Shown one piece after another: positions 31,977 to 42,319 of a stretch of 64,000 nt of DNA (position 1 is its first letter; each line of letters starts with the position of its first letter). The stretch spans positions 620,001 through 684,000 of the forward strand of contig NW_026944384.1 of assembly GCF_033439725.1 (NCBI RefSeq), read 5' to 3'. Under the pieces are notes generated by a model. The model saw only the letters and a list, made by a program, of their open reading frames with translations, made no database searches and was not told the origin of the DNA. The stretch is from Neurospora tetraspora. Lineage: Eukaryota; Ascomycota; Sordariomycetes; Sordariales; Sordariaceae. Position numbers and translations under genes: made by a program.

Positions 31977-34735
31977 CAGCCTATATAGTAAACTACTAGT
32001 AAATTGTCCCATCCTTATAATAAAGTACCACATTATACATCAACACAACGTCATTTAAAGCTATTTAAAGCCATATAAAATCTAGTATATTACCCAATTA
32101 AGTAGTAAGTAAACAAATAAAAGAGTTTCAATCTTTATCCATCATTTTCTAGCGCTAGTATAAGTACTAGTACCTCCTTTACTAGTATAGGTACTAGTAT
32201 AGGTATAGGTACTACCTCCTTTACGACCGCTTCCCTTCTTATTAATATCCTCTTAATACGTACAATTTGCTTTCGTACCTACATACAAAGTCTTATAATA
32301 CCCTTAACGTACTTTATAACCCCTTAGTATAATATTAATTCGAGCGACTATAGTTTCGATAGAATAGAAGGGTTAACGGCTAGTATTAATGGCCCAATTT
32401 GTATGGGAGGTCCTAATATAGCGGGCGGGTTAAAGAGATGACGGTTAATTAGTAATAGTAATGGTAGAATATACTCCTCCTTGTCTTCGTCCTCCTCCTC
32501 CTCCTCCTTATTATTATCCTCCCTATTGTATACTACTTTAAGAATAGCCTCGTCCTTATCATTTATAAGAGTACTCTCGTCTTCAAATATAACGTTAATT
32601 ATTTTTATATTAAAATAAATAACGACGTCGGTAATAAATTTAAGGATAGACTCCTCTATTAAGTTAATAATTTGCGTATTGATATAGGCAGCTACTTAAG
32701 AGCCAATCTCAACAATGGAATATTAAGGTGGGCGGGGAGGGGAGGATGGGGGCTCTGGCGGTTAAATAATAGAAGGGTATTAAATAGTAGAGGGATTATT
32801 ACCTAGATTAATATTAACCGAATCATTAGAAAAGAAATAAGAGGGCTTACCCTATACCTTCTTAAAGACTTTTAGTATTAGTATACCTTATATATCCTAT
32901 ATAAATAACCTTCCCCCCTCCTCCTTCTTCCCTTTTTTATCGTTATTAAGTATATCCTCTTTATAAACCAGTATATAACTATCTTTCAATTACTCTTTCT
33001 TCTAATTATTAAAATAAACCTTTATAACTTTCCCCTTACTGTTAATTAAATCCTTAATCTATTTATTATATAACTACTTTTAAATCTTTTTATTATATAC
33101 CCTAATGGCTATTAACTATTTTTTTTCTTTAGCTAGCTATTCCTTACATTGCCTCTCTATAGCCCTCTGGTTGAGCTTTTCCTTAGAGAAATTTAAAAAT
33201 TCGCCCTCTAGAAGAACTTTATATACCCGCCACCTCATTTTACGGTCGAAATTGGCCGCCTTCTCCTTATCTTAACGGTTATACTCTTATATAGTATTAT
33301 ACATTAACAACGCTTTATAAACAACAACTTCAACAGCGTAATATCGAATATACGTAAGGGAATTAAATATATAATAATATTTATTTTTAATATAAGTAAT
33401 AACTTTCGTAGCTTCTCGAAAATAGTCCTCCTTAAAGAATAACGAGGGTAAAGCGGGGTTAGATTTCTTAAGTTGCTTTATTCGGATTTGTAATAGAATT
33501 TTCGTACGGTTAATTAACTACGTTCTAATATTAGAAAACCTATTAAAGATATTGTATACAATTATATTACCGTCGAAAATACGTTAAAAGATTGGGAATA
33601 ATATAATTAATATAGGGGCGAAATAATAATAATAGGGACGAAGCAGTGGCGAGGGGAGGTAACAATTAATTTTGAGCTTTTTAATAAACGTAGTGCGAGT
33701 AAAGCTGAATTCGCCCCGCTAAACGAATTGCTTCAACACCTTTTAATAGTGAGCTTTAAGGGACAAAAACATATTAACGTCGAAGGATTATATTATATAT
33801 ATTAAATAAAGGGGTAAAACTATTAAGATAATATTAAAGGCATTACCGTATTATTTAACCTCTATACTGTAGTAACTACTAAACCCGTCGATAATTAATA
33901 GATAGTAGACCGGCTTATAAAACCTTTTTAAACCAATACTGTTACTAAAGTCTTCGAGCTTCTTACTAATATAATTAATTCTATACTAATTATACCTAAA
34001 CTAATCCTAGAAGGAGAACCTCTTATTGCCCAACTTATAGACATCCTCTTCCTTTAACTTCGTAAAAGTAGAAGACGAAGAGAAGGAGTGTTAATTAAAA
34101 TACTTTAACTAATCGAGAATAAAATCGGTATTCAAAAAGCTAATCGGTAATTTAGCGAACTATATAGAATTATTAAAGTCGTTAGCAATAAAGTCCTTTA
34201 TAGGATCCATTTTGAAAATTATATAAATAGGGATAGTTTTACTAATTATACTTATTCTAACTATTAAGGTAATCGATTCTCGATTAATAACATTGTTGAT
34301 CTTTAATTAGAAATAAATAAAGAAAAACGGTAAATATTTATCCTTATATATTTTTATTAGTAGAATAATATTATTAATTATACTAATATATTTCATATTT
34401 AGCTAACTCTCTTAATGTAATTACCTTTATACGCCCGCCCGCTATATAACCTAATTTTATACCTATTTTATTATAATTCTAAATATTACCCCTATTAATA
34501 TCGTACTTCTTTAGCATAACCTTATAATCGTCAAACTACTCATTGACGGAATCCTTATTCAATTCCTAGAATCTCCTCTTAATGTTAATAGCCCAGTAAA
34601 TTGTAATCTTTAATTTTGGATAGTCTTTAAGGAAAGTCGCTAACTAGGTTGCGTTGTAAGTTTCTAGAACTCCTCGTAACGCGCGTAGTCAATTCGCGGC
34701 CGCGATAACTATCTAGTATAAAGTAGGAACTTTCC

Positions 34736-35044
34736 CTAGAAATAGAACGTTATATACAATATGAAAGTATCTTCTTTAGAGGGCGTTAATATACAGGGCC
34801 TTCCTATTGGGCGCGATAAAATAGTTGGTTTATTATATTTGATTAGCGACTTAATATAATAAAATATCGACGTACGGGATTCGCTAATAATAATAACGAT
34901 TTTTTTAATAGTTGGCGGCTTGCGTAATATTCTAATTCTAAAGCCTTTTAAATATTTGCGGGCATTGCAATATATATAGGCGCTTCTATACCTAGCGGGC
35001 GCCTCTCCTAATTCTTCGAAGTATTTATTGAAATTTACAGGCAT
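34736..35044 (-). pseudogene. Transposase N-terminal fragment
   Basis: The longest surviving frame (102 codons) of the degraded transposase. It starts MPVNFNKYFEELGEAPARY and contains a helix-turn-helix-like stretch followed by RPIGRPCILTPSKED, resembling the DNA-binding part of Fot1/pogo transposases. The frame then hits a stop, while recognisable transposase words continue further left in broken frames. Confidence 0.75.
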
Positions 35045-35261
35045 TGTATATACGTTAACCTCTATATTAATTCATAAATATATAGACTGCTTATTCTTTT
35101 ATAGTTTTGAACGATTAGGGATAGCGAGTTTGTAATTTAGGCTTTAAAAATAACGAGTTTGTACGAAATTATATTACGAAATACAATCCGAAAGTACGAT
35201 GCAATTAAGTAGTTTTACGTGGCGTTAACAGCCGATTCTGCATAGTACCGACCGGGCCTTA

Positions 35262-35357
35262 TCCCAGACTAAAAGTCTGTCCCACACAAAAATTTCCCCC
35301 TCTTTTATGAGAGGGGGTTGGCAAAAGGGTCCACCCAAGCCATCGCTAACCCCCAAG
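35262..35357 (-). repeat. Right terminal inverted repeat of the Fot1/pogo-like element
   Basis: The less mutated of the two ends; reads CTTGGGGGTTAGCGATGGCT from 35357 on the minus strand. The transposase frame begins just inside it. Confidence 0.9.
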
Positions 35358-36827
35358 TAACGCCGCGAGGAATCCGAGAAAATCGGCATTCTGGGCGGAC
35401 ATCGAATCCTTTCCACTTTGCCAAGCAACTTTGTTCAGGATAACCTCAAACACCACCACCGCCGTTTGAGATGTGTTTTCTAAAATATCCGAGGAACCCA
35501 AGTCTAAACTTCACGCAAACTTGAATTGATCTATCCATATATCAATGCGCAACGCACTACCCCTCATCACTGCATTTCAACTGCCGCTGACTAAGACTGC
35601 CACTTTCACACCTCATGTAAACCAAAACAGGAAAAAGGTCACGGTATGTAGGTACCTACTTCTATCACGCACCAACCTACAGGTACGCGGATAAGGATCT
35701 TGGATGAGTGCTCCCAAGTTGGACCCTTCTGGGCTGAACTTGGTCCCCTTTTCGCGGTTAATGAAAGAAGCACGGGCCACAAAGTGCCCGTTGACTGATC
35801 CCAGGTCGGTTGTTTTGCACAAATCGAGACTGGACAGTGGAAGCGCTGGCGTCGGGAAGTCCAGCACCCGACTGCCGATGCGCTGGGAGGCTCCAATATC
35901 GCTCCAATGAATCCAATGGCCATGCATCATCTTGCTGAACTGGCTGATCTAGACGCCGTGATACCATCTTTTTCTCCATACGGTATATTCTATTTTCAAA
36001 TGACTGATCAGTTTAGCCATGAAACCTTGATACAACGTTCCGCCAGTTCAAGCTGGCAAACGTTATGGATGAGGTGTCCAGTTTGGAGCGTCTTTTCAGC
36101 CTCTTTTCCCACTTTGATAGTCGGTTTCGCTTTTGAGACTGACGCCAAGATGCCAAGAAGAGCCCCATACCCACGCACTACCACCGCTGTGGTGACTCTG
36201 GTGAGAGGTCAACAAGGGGAGGCGGTAGAGGTACCAGGAGATTTATAATGCAGGAGGTACCAATAATTCGGCGTCATATTCTCTTGTTTCTACTGCCTGC
36301 CAACAGCAGGCAACAACGACTTGTCAGCATTGAAGCTTCCGTTCACACTCTCGACAAGTTCCTTCCAAGTCAGGATTCCTGTGTGAGTGGGAGGCAGGAG
36401 GAAGAAGAGTGTCACCCGCCGGCACAGGAAGGTACCTCTACCCTCAGTACCCATTCACACCCCATTGCCCTGAAAGGCAGGGACCAATCCTACAAAAGAC
36501 TCAGAGAGTTTCCCGACCGTTAAGGTCCTCGCGGCCTTTCTCATTCTTTTCCTTTCCACTTCATTTCGCACTTTTACACTCACTGGGTCTCAACTCAAAT
36601 TCACATCTTGGCTCAGCCTCTTTGCTAGATCATCAGGTATTGGGAACTTGTTTATTTTTCTTTCTTGGTCCACGGGTCGTCGTTTTCTGTCTTCGGATCT
36701 GACCTCATCCGTTGGACTCTCTTTGTTCTCTACCAGGGTACATCTCCCATAAAGATATCTCTACTACAAAACTATCGCGGCATTATCATCACCGGCATTC
36801 ACCATTCCGACGGCATCGGCAGCAGTC
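35358..36827. other. Intergenic and leader of the Zn2Cys6 gene
   Basis: Overlapping frames of about 60-113 codons on both strands, none recognisable. From about 36520 the strand becomes pyrimidine-rich, as expected for the 5' leader of the gene at 36828. Confidence 0.4.
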
Positions 36828-39561
36828 ATGGAATCTTTCCAAGACGTGCCCATGGCCTTTCGGCCCTCTGCCTCGGGGACTGCTCCAGGGGCGGCTTCTT
36901 CAGGGGCTGATCCATCCGCCCTATCAATAGCCCCTCCACAACCAGCTCCATGGTCTTCAGCTCAACCTCCGTCTCAGACTCAACCTCAAGTCTCAACCCC
37001 ATCTCAGACTCAGCCTTCCTGGGGCCAAACTCCAGGCTCAGCAGAATCCCAATGGGACCAGTCTCCGGCCCAATTGGAGTCTCCATGGGACCCCTCTCAG
37101 AGTAGTCAACCTCAGCAACAACAACCACGCTACGCCAAGTCGCCTCGTATTCTCGCTTGCCAGCTTTGTCAGGGACGAAAGATCAGGTGCAGTCGAGTGT
37201 TCCCCTGCGATAACTGCAAGAGGGTTGGCTATCCCGCATAATTCCATCATCTTGCATAAGCATGCTAACCTTGCCTCACAGTCCAATGTCCAGTGCATAC
37301 CTAGTAAACCGGCACCTCTCAGAAAACGTCGGCCACCACACCAAGCGCTCCAGGAAAAACTGGCTGCCGTGACGGAAAAAATGGAGCAAATGAGGCGTGA
37401 AATGGATGCTGCTAAAGAAAGTGGCCAGGGTTTGGCTATTCCCGTCACACCGACACCGACCACTTCTGCTTGGGACTCTAAGGGAAAACCGAGACTGATC
37501 CAGGAAGAGGGCGGTGTTCTTTTCATGGACTCTCTATTGGGCACCGTGTACCAAGAGGTATGCCATCATCTCTTCGTTCTGGTCTTCAGGCTTACCAACA
37601 TATATACAGCTAGGGGAAATAAGAGCCATGGTAGACGTTGCGCCAGACGATGGCTCAGAGCTGATCCTTGGCGCCGACACTCCAACCGTTGATCCCATGT
37701 CTTTCTGGCCCGAAGAACCCGGTGCTGTTTGGTCGCTCTGTGACATTTTCTTCCAGAGAGTCAACCCCTTAATGAAGATCATCCACAGGCCGACGCTGGA
37801 GAGATATGTCGCGGAAGCTTCTTCTAGCGGGCCGTTCGTGCTTCGTTCCAACATACGAGCCTTGTTCTTCTCCATCTTTGTGATGGCGGTCGTGTCGTTG
37901 GATGCAGACGAGTGCATGAAGCGGCTGGGCTATGACAGGGAGCAGGCTCTTCGGGACTTTTCTCAAGGTGCTCGCTTGACATTTTTACGAATGGGCTTCC
38001 TCAGCACAAACGACCTTACTACTCTCCAGGCATTTACTCTTTACTTGGTATGCCATCGCTCAAGACGCTGTTCATCGGTTTGAAGTCGCAATGCTGACAA
38101 TCACAGACATCGCTCCAAGGCCGATTCAATCCTCATGTCACTTGGGTTCTGCTTGGCACCGCCATACGCCTGGCTCGAAAGTTGGGTCTTCACGTTGATG
38201 GCAAACGATTAGGGCTACCACCCCTCGAAACCGAAATGAGAAGGCGGCTTTGGTGGCAGCTTGTCGTGCTCGATGCCAAATCCGCAACAATATCCGGCTT
38301 CAAGTCTGCGGCGGTTGTGCGAGACTGGTCCACCGAGCTCCCCAGAAACCTCGACGACACCGACATGCATCCTGATGCCAAAGAAGACTTCGTAGAACGC
38401 GACGGTCCCACCGAGATGATCTTCTGCCTCATGGCCTATAAGGCCACCGACTTCCTCCTCACCAGCGGGCAAGATATCGAAGGTGTAATGATCGCGGCCG
38501 ACCTCCCAGGCAGCCACGCCCCTGGCTCCGACGACCAACGTCACCGCCGCACCGTCGAACAACTAGCCATCGAGTTGTCAGCGTTTACGGACCGCTACCA
38601 CTTGCACCCCACCAACGGCCCGATTCACGCCCTGGCTTCCAAGTTCAAGGAATTTTTCATCAAGAAACTCTGCAATGCCAAACCCCAACCCCCTTCCACT
38701 TCTGACCAACAAGGCTTCGACGAGGTCGACCGCGCTTTCAGGTTATCTATCATCGACCTCGAGCACAACGAACAAAACCTTGTCAACGACGACCCCGCCT
38801 TCTTCTGGTTTTCGCGCGTGTACTTCCAGCCATACAACTTCATGTACGTCGTCTCGCAGCTGTGCCAGGTCCAGTCCCCGTCCGCCAGTGATGAGAACAT
38901 GAGGACAGCAAACGTTAAGACCGACCTAATCGATCGCGCCTGGCGGCAAATCTCCTTCGTTTACCAACTCAATCCCGACCTGTTCGACATGACAAACCGG
39001 TTGTACTTCCAAGCCGCTCGCAAAGTCCTTGAAGCTTGGCAGAAAAGGTCCGAAGCGCTGCTTAAGCAGACGGGGACACGGCCACCTGCTCCGTCATACG
39101 TCGAAAAACTTGCGAGCATCTTGGGCAATGGTAACATGGATAACGGCGGCTCTATGACAGCAACACGAACAGGTACAGGGACAATACCGGCGGCCACAAC
39201 ACTGGCCTCAAGTGCAGGAACTGGGTTTGCCGTTGATAATGACTCGTCGCCGCTCCTGCCTGGGCCTGCTGTTAGTACAGGTCCCGGTGCCGCTTCTATT
39301 CCCACTACGCATGCACTGGGCCAAGGGCAAACGCAAGAACCGTCGCCGTTCATGGAGGGCATTGTCAACTACATGGACCCAAATATGGCCTACGCTGGAA
39401 ACATGTGGGGGGATGGAGGATTTGAAGATCAGTTCCAGCAGCCTCAGATGCCGATGATGGGCATGATGGAGGATCCGGCGACTGGTATGATGTACAGCGG
39501 TCCACCTTATTATTATCCGGATACGGAAGGAGGCGGGGAGCCGTCGAGGGGGATGTGGTGA
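36828..39561 (+). CDS. Zn2Cys6 transcription factor with fungal-specific middle domain
   Basis: Four exons (36828-37223, 37282-37557, 37610-38047, 38107-39561) join in phase 0 to 854 aa. A Gln/Ser/Pro-rich N-terminus (1-105) precedes the binuclear zinc cluster, Cys111, 114, 121, 127, 130 and 137; the first intron splits the cluster between Cys130 and Cys137 and uses a weak GTTGGC donor. A short basic linker and a coiled-coil-like stretch ([20 protein letters not shown]) for dimerisation follow. Residues ~260-600 form the fungal-specific transcription-factor domain, with the typical segments [28 protein letters not shown] and [16 protein letters not shown]. The C-terminal ~170 residues are Thr/Gly/Pro- and Met-rich, a likely activation region. 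Nuclear regulator; target genes cannot be inferred. Confidence 0.9.
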
Positions 39562-40108
39562 TGCGGTACTGTGGTGGTGAGGTGATAGCCATTGAGCCTC
39601 TACCCATCGTCGGTCGGCCTTTCGCTTTGTGTATGAGTGTTGGAGCGAGGTTGTACGGCACGGTGCTCCATCAGCTCGAAAGATGATACCCTGAATTCCT
39701 CTTCGTTTTTTTTTTTTTTTTTTTTTTGTTCTAGCGTCGCATCGCCCCTCAGCCTTTTTTTTTTAGCTTTCAGCGAGGAACATCTTTTGGAGCCGGCATT
39801 GTACGATATGTGTACAGAAAATTATATCCACTCTAACAGGTCTCACTCGTCTTTTCTAGCCCAGACGAGTAAATGCCAAACCACTTGTTCAAATCACTCG
39901 TTGTTTACTTCTTTGGCTCTTTAGTCCCGGCCCCCAACTCAATGGAATGAACTGGAAGGGGGCTTGAGGTTCACGGTTGGCGGATGATATAAAAGAAATG
40001 TGGGACGTTACGGCGACATCTTCCCTGAGTGAATACCCAGAATAAACTGCTCTACATAAAGGCATGCTTCTGGGCCACCTTCAACAAAATCGGGCCATAT
40101 CAGTTCAA
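39562..40108. other. 3' flank and upstream region of tRNA-Glu
   Basis: Contains a 20+ T run at about 39705-39727. At 39848-39871, ACTCGTCT and AGACGAGT form a small palindrome whose right part matches the end of the MITE at 2098-2488. No gene seen. Confidence 0.5.
39852..39871 (+). repeat. Solo copy of a MITE terminus
   Basis: A 20-base stretch (TTTCTAGCCCAGACGAGTAA) is identical to the right end of the miniature element that closes at 2488-2490, including the flanking TA. The neighbouring left side carries only the outermost ACTCGTCT of the other end, so this may be a nearly fully deleted copy or a footprint. Confidence 0.6.
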
Positions 40109-40200
40109 TCGGGTATGGTGTAGCGGTAACATCGTTGACTCTCACTTATCAGGAGTGACTGCTCTCTCAACAGCCCCGGGTTCGACTCCCGGTATCCGAG
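40109..40200 (+). tRNA. tRNA-Glu(CTC) with a ~21-nt intron
   Basis: Acceptor stem TCGGGTA/TATCCGA (one G-U pair) with discriminator G, D stem GTGT/ACAT, anticodon stem GTTGA/TCAAC, T arm CCGGG-TTCGACT-CCCGG. The loop reads C-T-CTC-A, so the anticodon CTC is at 40141-40143, and ~21 extra bases (40145-40165) follow the base 3' of the anticodon, where nuclear tRNA introns sit. A T5 terminator follows at 40210-40214. The intron boundary could shift by one base. Confidence 0.92.
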
Positions 40201-40336
40201 TCTCAATATCTTTTTGCCATTTTTTCTTTCATCATTTTGGGCCTATTGCGATCGCAGAATTGCTTCTTGTCTTTTCAAAATTGTCTTTTCATCATTCAAT
40301 CAATCTATGGTCCGTCACCAAAGCCTCCTTCATCGC

Positions 40337-41673
40337 TCACTTCGGATCAGGAGCAGCACCGACAGCCTCAACCTTCCTTTGCAATTCCAAAATCTCCGCA
40401 ATCGTGAGCGGGTTGTCGGACCTCTTGAATCCTTCTTCAATTGGGAGCCTTTCCTCCTCTGTTCAGTTGTTGTTCAGTGGTTAGCGCTGTACTTCACTGC
40501 ACGGAACCGCACTGCATCATCCCGTCCCGCCCCGGTCCCCTGCCCATTCCGCATCACCACCACGACATCTCCTTCCAACCCACCATCTTCCTTCCAACCC
40601 ACCCTTCTTTTCCCACGCCTTTTCCTCCTCCCCATCCCAACCATCACTTCCAACCTCAAAGAACGAATGAAAGAAGAACTCACCAAACATAACCCTCACC
40701 CACCTCGTCTCCGCCCCGCCCTCCGTTCCCCGTCCAAACACGCGCAAATACAAGGCCGTCTCAATAGCACTAAACCGCAAATCATCGCTACTCATCTTAA
40801 ATCCGTGGGGGTTAATCTTGGGCCCTTCCGCAATCCTAAACCCGCGCATTTGCGCTGCTTTCTCAATACTAATCCGCTCGTCGGAGCCGATCACTTGAAG
40901 AGTGGTGGCCCAGATTTCGGGCGAGAAGGTGTGGTTGTCGCCCATGCTGATGTCCCCTCTTGATAACGATCCGTCGTGTTCGATGACTACACATTGTTAG
41001 CACGCCATGCCCGCCATGTCCGCCCCCAACTCAACTCGCAGTGCCGACCTGACCTGACCTGACCTGACCTGACCTGAACCGGTCTGGTCTGGTCCAGCCT
41101 ATGTACCACAGCACCGGCACCGGCGTCATCAAAAAGTGAAAAAGGAAAAGAAAGAGACAAGAGCTTACTTACCTCCATGCTTGTTAAGATCGTCAAGGTG
41201 AAAAGTAATCCACCTCCCCGTGCTACTAGCCTGCAACGCCTTGAACCCAACAATCAGACTCGCATCCGGCGCCAAATTGATCCCCCTTTTTAGGCCTTGC
41301 ATCAATGCCGCCAGGGAGATATCCTTGCCGTCGTGCGGGAGGTAGCCGTGGTTCGCTAGGGCGTTTAGCATTGGGCAGGGGCAGCGGCCTTTTTTTTTTT
41401 TTGGTTTCTGTTAGCGCTATCTTTACAAAATTATTTGCTGATGATATCGAGCGAAGCGAGGAAAGAGAAAAAAAATAAAAAATAATAAAAAATAAAGAAC
41501 ATACGGTCATCAGGCCCCGGCTTCTGCCAGGAGTGATCCTCTTCTTTATCTTCGCTTTTCCCGGTGAGTTTGGCGTAGGCTTCTATCCCCCCGGCCAGAA
41601 TGGAGGTGAGGAAGGACATGACTTTTATGCCGAAGGCTGTGGAGGTTATGTTTGAGGAGGAGGAGGAGGACAT
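40337..41673 (-). CDS. Heme-thiolate peroxidase/peroxygenase (chloroperoxidase family)
   Basis: Four exons on the minus strand, 41673-41505, 41388-41173, 40986-40684 and 40458-40337, all with phase-1 junctions, give 269 aa, the size of short unspecific peroxygenases. The heme-ligand motif is CPCPMLNALANHGYLPHDGK, with Cys61 of P-C-P as the proximal thiolate. The acid-base/metal motif is EHD at 131-133 in VIEHDGSLSRGD, followed by GDNHTF. The C-terminus EERLPIEEGFKRS...LTIAEI is also typical. Such enzymes use H2O2 for oxygenation or halogenation. No clean signal peptide is seen; a hydrophobic segment lies at residues ~18-35. Intron 1 ends in A13-G rather than a pyrimidine tract, an unusual acceptor, but it is the only frame-keeping choice I found. 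Intron 2 (186 nt) holds six GACCT repeats at 41046-41075. Confidence 0.88.
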
Positions 41674-42319
41674 GGTGGGCGGGTGACCTCTTGCTAGGTA
41701 GTCTAGGTGTGTGGACGGTTGGTGAGTTGGTGTTAATGGTAAGTCGATCGCGATTGTCAGTGAGAGGCTTGACGTTGAATGAGTGAAGTGAGTGTTGTTG
41801 GCCCGGCCGGTGATGATGATGAAAGGTCAAAAATGGAGTTGGAAGCTACCCCGGTTTTATGCTCCCGAGCTCCCTCCCGCTGTTGGGCTGAAACAACGTC
41901 ACAGGTACTACCCTGAGGTTTTTACCCGCTCGCCATGCTGTGTTGGCGAGCTTGTGCAGGCGGGTGGAATGGAGCAAGCGCGTCCAATGAGGTTCGTGAT
42001 ACGATCCGATGGCTTGATCCCCAATCAAGGCAATTGGTGCTACCATGAAGTTGCATCATCTTTTGAGGTGGAGGGCAGGCAGGAGCTAAATCGATAACAG
42101 ATGGATGGTACGAATGCTTGAAGTACTGCATTTTTGCTGAAATTCTTACGGGCTCGTCTCATACAATCTTTCTTTAGAGGTATCTTAGAGGTAGGTAAAA
42201 GACATGCACAAGAACACATCCACATCTTACAACTTTCCATCCCATCCCCTCTCTCTCCCGAGCTTTCAAAGTAAAGTCTTTGCTCAAGTAATTCGGTCTC
42301 CCAAATCTCCTTCTCAGCC
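41674..42319. other. Intergenic between the peroxygenase and the second Zn2Cys6 gene
   Basis: Both neighbours are on the minus strand, so this is peroxygenase promoter plus regulator 3' UTR. Nothing structured seen. Confidence 0.4.

Larger units (their letters stand above)
31881..35357 (-). mobile_element. RIP-degraded Fot1/pogo-like DNA transposon
   Basis: A 3477-bp element with 96-bp terminal inverted repeats (31881-31976 and 35262-35357), flanked by TA on both sides (31879-31880, 35358-35359). The interior is extremely AT-rich with stops in every frame. On the minus strand the wreck of a DDE_1 (pogo/Fot1/Tc5-class) transposase is still readable: an N-terminal DNA-binding segment at 35044-34736 (ends GRPCILTPSKED), then YKVMLKKYDIN and IGIKLG at about 34560-34430, a piece reading LLIIDGFSSYYSIEV at about 33900-33850 carrying the second catalytic Asp, and FDVNMFLSLK at about 33790-33750. 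The terminal repeats differ mainly by G in the right copy versus A in the left, the transition bias left by RIP. No intact gene remains, so it cannot move itself. Confidence 0.9.
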
